Source of the DNA: CAYTOF01 sp964439435
GTDB taxonomy: Bacteria > Bacillota > Clostridia > Oscillospirales > QAMX01
Direction of reading: 5' to 3'
Assembly: GCA_964439435.1 (NCBI GenBank)
Contig: CAYTOF010000020.1
Coordinates: 1 to 32,656 of the forward strand
DNA length: 32,656 bases
Numbering within the stretch: the stretch's first letter is position 1; each line of letters opens with the position of its first letter. Below, piece by piece: positions 30,034 through 32,656 of the stretch. Position numbers and translations under genes: made by a program. The notes beneath the pieces were generated by a model, which did not search any database, was not told the origin of the DNA, and saw only the letters and a list, made by a program, of their open reading frames with translations.

Positions 30034-31302
30034 TCAGTAGAGGAGTTCTCGAAAACTCGCAATCCTGTGAAAGGAGATGAAGTTTCCGTCGTGGTCGGAG
30101 GCGGCGTCCCTGTCACCCGAGCGGGCAAGGACAAGCAGATCCTCCCCGCAAAAGGCCATGGAGGCATAATTTCTCGCCTGTTTGGGGCTGTCCCCCTGGG
30201 CAACGAGAGCCGCAAAACACCAGTCGATGCAGTTTTTGGAAAAGTGCAGCTGGAGCCTCCATCTCTCCGTGGAGGGCAGGCCCGAACGCTCTTTGGATAT
30301 TTTGTCCGCTCTGGTATAGCTGTCCGTCGCCTGATTTGAGAGCAGCCAAAAGAGCTTGCTCTTTGGGTCATATAGTATGTGAAATTTCAGCTGTCCGCCG
30401 GGGCAGGGTACCCAAAGCGCTTTTTTGCCCGAGGGCACCCTCTCAAGCATGGTCTCCATCGAGCCGTCTTCCCGCTCACAGACCTTGGCGACACAGGCAA
30501 ATCCCGTCTGCGCGGTGTGAGAGCGCATCCAGAGGTGGAAAGTCGCCTCCTTTTCATCATACCAGTAGTGATTCGGGTCGGTAAACTGCACGACATTTGT
30601 CTCCAGCCAGCCCATGGGCGCGCTGTCCTTTCCCTTTGCCACATAGCCGTGGGATTTTTCCGGTGTCTTGAAAAAGGGCATGCCCAGATAGTCCAAATCC
30701 TCGTCTTTGACAACATCCCGAAAGACAAGCTCCGAGGCAAAGGTCCAAGCCTCCCTCTTTTCCAGGTCGGCATCCACCTTTGCGCGCATGAGCACAGGCG
30801 CATGGACACTCACCGTCCAGCCCTCTATGTCCTCCCTGGCTTTGCGCTCCATGACCAGATACACATTGCCCTTTGCATAGTGCACATTGCAGGGCGCCTG
30901 ATGCCAGACCTCCCCATGGCTCAGCTTGGCAGGGCTTGTCCAACTCGCTCCGTCATCGTCTGAGCGGATGATGTGCAGGTCCGCATTGTGGCCGAGGATA
31001 TAGAGCGCATTGCCCGCAACGAAAGGACGCGCGTGGTAAAAGGGAAAGTCTATCAGGTGTTGCCAGGTCTTGCCGCCGTCATCGGAGGCAAAGGCTCTGC
31101 CAAGTATATGCTTCCCGCTCCCCCAGTTGTCCGCCACGGAGCCTTTGAGGTTCACCACACCGACGCCTCCGTGGTCCATGGTGGCGATTATGCGCCCGTT
31201 TTGGAGCACGCAGATGCCCGGGCTGTAGCAGTATATGTTTTGGGGGTCGGGCGAGGTCGTCACTTTCACAAAATCATTTGCTATGGGTCTTATGCTGTTC
31301 AT
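30034..31302 (-). CDS. Sialidase-fold (BNR/Asp-box) protein
   Basis: The 422-residue product is a beta-propeller with Asp-boxes ASDDGGKTW (about 73) and SDDDGASW (about 113). Other blades include GICVLQNGRIIATMDHGG near the N terminus, FHLWMRSHTAQTGFACVAK in the middle and GEDLLVLARSGDRDA near the C terminus. The last resembles a sialidase catalytic-Arg strand but the match is loose. No signal peptide is visible. The start has AAGGAAAATGAA upstream. The gene is separated from the 28051 regulator by a terminator and promoter, and lies 39 nt downstream of the beta-helix gene. It is unlike the other sialidase-fold protein beyond the Asp-boxes, so the two probably have different substrates. Confidence 0.8.
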   Translation of the reverse strand: MNSIRPIANDFVKVTTSPDPQNIYCYSPGICVLQNGRIIATMDHGGVGVVNLKGSVADNWGSGKHILGRAFASDDGGKTWQHLIDFPFYHARPFVAGNALYILGHNADLHIIRSDDDGASWTSPAKLSHGEVWHQAPCNVHYAKGNVYLVMERKAREDIEGWTVSVHAPVLMRAKVDADLEKREAWTFASELVFRDVVKDEDLDYLGMPFFKTPEKSHGYVAKGKDSAPMGWLETNVVQFTDPNHYWYDEKEATFHLWMRSHTAQTGFACVAKVCEREDGSMETMLERVPSGKKALWVPCPGGQLKFHILYDPKSKLFWLLSNQATDSYTRADKISKERSGLPSTERWRLQLHFSKNCIDWCFAALVAQGDSPKQARNYASMAFCGEDLLVLARSGDRDAASDHDGNFISFHRIASFRELLY

Positions 31303-31341
31303 TTCATTTTCCTTATTTGTCTATTTGTCCGCACTCCGACA

Positions 31342-32656
31342 TCACTGCACATCCTCAAGGGGCACGCCCACCTGTACCTTTGGATCCGCCAGGTTGTAGA
31401 CATTGTCGTAGTGCGTAAGCCTTGTCCCGACATAGCTGCTTGCCTTGCTCTCGGAAAGCGGAGACACCTGAAGCATGGCGTTGTGGTAAAAGACGCTGTA
31501 CTCCTCGGGCACTCCGCGTTTGTAATAGGGCGCGCTGCGCAGGGTCAAAAAGGTGTTGTTGTACATCTCCACATATGTCCCCGCGATGTCCGTACCGTCC
31601 CCTCGGTCCGCTCCGCCGTGCATGTCAAAGTTGTGTTGTCCGGGCAGATCTCCGCCCATCTCCACATTGAACCGCGCGATATACCCCATAGGGGGGTCTC
31701 CCGTGCCCGCTATGCTGTGGCGCTGGTAGTTGAAGAGGTTGTACTCGACTATGGAGGTCGATTGGTTGTGGTGGCTGACGCCATACCCAAGCCCCTGCCC
31801 CCGATTGTGGTGTATGAAGTTGTGGTGGACATGCGCATCCTTGGTGCCGATATAGAGCGAAATGCTCGCGTAGTTGAAGGAGGTGATCTCGCAGTTGTCT
31901 ATCTCCACATTGTTGCCAATCACGCGTATGCCCGCGTAAAAGGGCAGGAGATAATAATAGCTGTGTCCCTTGGCTTCTCGCCCGGCAAAGGAACGGCCGT
32001 GGTGCTCCAAATGCTCCCTGGTGGAAGCCCCTTTGACGATAATCCCGGTGAGGCGCGTGTTGTCCTCCATGTGAAACAGCTCATTTTTCTTTATGACGGA
32101 TATGGAAACGAGCCCGCCCGTTGACACGGAGCCGTCTTCCAAGACCTCACCGCGGTTTGAGGCAAGGGTGATGCCTTTGCCCACCACGAGGGGTTTTTCC
32201 ATCGGCGTCAAGTCTATATGGGCATCCCCCGGCACAAAGATTGTCTGCCCCTCTTTTGCGGCCTCCAGCGCTTTTATCAGCTCTTCGAGATCTCGTACAA
32301 TATAGTCTCCCGTGGTGATGATGTCGTGATAGCCTTCCCCGCCGCCAAAGGGAGAGTCCCCCTCTGAGAGATAAGCTCCGTATCTTGTGCCCTCTATCTC
32401 CACGGAGAGCTTGTCGCGGTACTCATGATACTTGGCATAGTTCCCGGCGAGGTTCAGAGCATCCGAAAGGGGCGCCTCTCTCTTTTCGTTTTCCAGATTT
32501 TCATTCTTTATCAAGGCTGCCGAAAGCTTTGCCAATTTTTTAAATATGCTGCGGTATTCCGTCACGAATACGCCCTGTGTGAGCTTTAGAGGTTCGTATT
32601 CGCCATAGTCCATCACGGTTGCCGGGTATTCCTTTAAATCCGCAGAACTTGCCCCC
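31342..32656 (-). CDS. Right-handed beta-helix (pectate-lyase-like fold) protein, 5' end cut by window edge
   Basis: The frame is open from the right edge to the stop at 31342, giving at least 438 residues. DGSVSTGGLVSISVI, TRLTGIIVKGAS, GIRVIGNNVEIDNCEITSF and KDAHVHHNFIHHNRGQGLGY mark successive rungs of a parallel beta-helix. His-rich rungs (HVHHNFIHHN, VSHHNQST) and DMHGGADRGDG suggest a polysaccharide-acting site rather than a pure scaffold. The region before about residue 120 is charged and helical and may belong to a separate domain. The true start lies outside the window; GTG and ATG codons at 32616 and 32613 are only internal candidates. It is the first visible gene of the minus-strand glycan locus. 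Confidence 0.85.
   Translation of the reverse strand, partial: GASSADLKEYPATVMDYGEYEPLKLTQGVFVTEYRSIFKKLAKLSAALIKNENLENEKREAPLSDALNLAGNYAKYHEYRDKLSVEIEGTRYGAYLSEGDSPFGGGEGYHDIITTGDYIVRDLEELIKALEAAKEGQTIFVPGDAHIDLTPMEKPLVVGKGITLASNRGEVLEDGSVSTGGLVSISVIKKNELFHMEDNTRLTGIIVKGASTREHLEHHGRSFAGREAKGHSYYYLLPFYAGIRVIGNNVEIDNCEITSFNYASISLYIGTKDAHVHHNFIHHNRGQGLGYGVSHHNQSTSIVEYNLFNYQRHSIAGTGDPPMGYIARFNVEMGGDLPGQHNFDMHGGADRGDGTDIAGTYVEMYNNTFLTLRSAPYYKRGVPEEYSVFYHNAMLQVSPLSESKASSYVGTRLTHYDNVYNLADPKVQVGVPLEDVQ

Noticed and set aside
30973..32124. 383-codon plus ORF
   Set aside because: It is antisense to the sialidase-fold and beta-helix genes.
1..32656. Mobile elements, prophage, tRNA/rRNA, CRISPR-Cas or a known defence system
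   Set aside because: I looked for transposase, integrase, capsid, nuclease-effector and RNA gene signatures on both strands and found none I could support.

Overview
This window looks like a piece of a metagenome-assembled chromosome from an uncultured member of the Clostridia (Bacillota). The grounds are a gdpP-rplI pair, housekeeping-type promoters (TTGACA, 16-18 bp, TATAAT-like), strong purine-rich ribosome binding sites, an ECF-transporter S component, an ECF sigma factor with a membrane beta-propeller partner, and DUF2812/DUF4234-type small membrane proteins. Three N runs (3177-3186, 25246-25255, 27857-27909) are assembly gaps, and each one interrupts a coding region. The lineage is an inference; no rRNA or tRNA gene was seen.

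Layout. 1-2431 (minus) is the first ~810 residues of a large extracellular solute-binding protein with two carbohydrate-binding-like modules before the binding domain. It has a clear promoter and a ~230 nt leader. 2.7-3.4 kb is an AT-rich stretch with one gap-broken small gene and one doubtful ORF. 3.5-7.5 kb (plus) holds gdpP (c-di-AMP phosphodiesterase), rplI and an ADP-ribosylglycohydrolase-family protein. 7.6-13.6 kb (minus) is a five-gene cell-surface locus. It encodes a secreted beta-helix protein, a small secreted protein sharing that protein's C-terminal domain, two paralogous membrane-anchored Thr/Pro-stalk proteins with the same terminal domain, and, between them, a 722-residue secreted protein with four tandem Ig-like repeats. 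I do not recognise this combination, and it is the best candidate here for an undescribed system.

13.8-19.1 kb is mixed housekeeping: a DUF4234 protein, a Crp/Fnr regulator divergent from an ECF-transporter S component with a palindrome between them, a DUF2812-like membrane protein, and a plus-strand run of rpiA, an endonuclease III-like glycosylase and a polysaccharide deacetylase. 19.2-23.2 kb is a divergent glycan-degradation pair, GH78-like (minus) and DUF4091/GH123-like (plus). 23.4-26.2 kb is an ECF sigma factor with a membrane-anchored beta-propeller protein. 26.3-32.7 kb (minus) is a second glycan locus: a beta-helix protein (cut by the window edge), two sialidase-fold (BNR) proteins, a large regulator with two tandem HTH domains, and thpR.

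Taken together, the glycan uptake protein, the hydrolases (GH78-like, GH123-like, two sialidase-fold, beta-helix, deacetylase), the dedicated regulator and rpiA suggest a glycan-foraging organism, possibly of gut or animal-associated habitat. The 7.6-13.6 kb locus would provide its surface architecture. No mobile element, prophage, CRISPR array or recognisable defence system was found.
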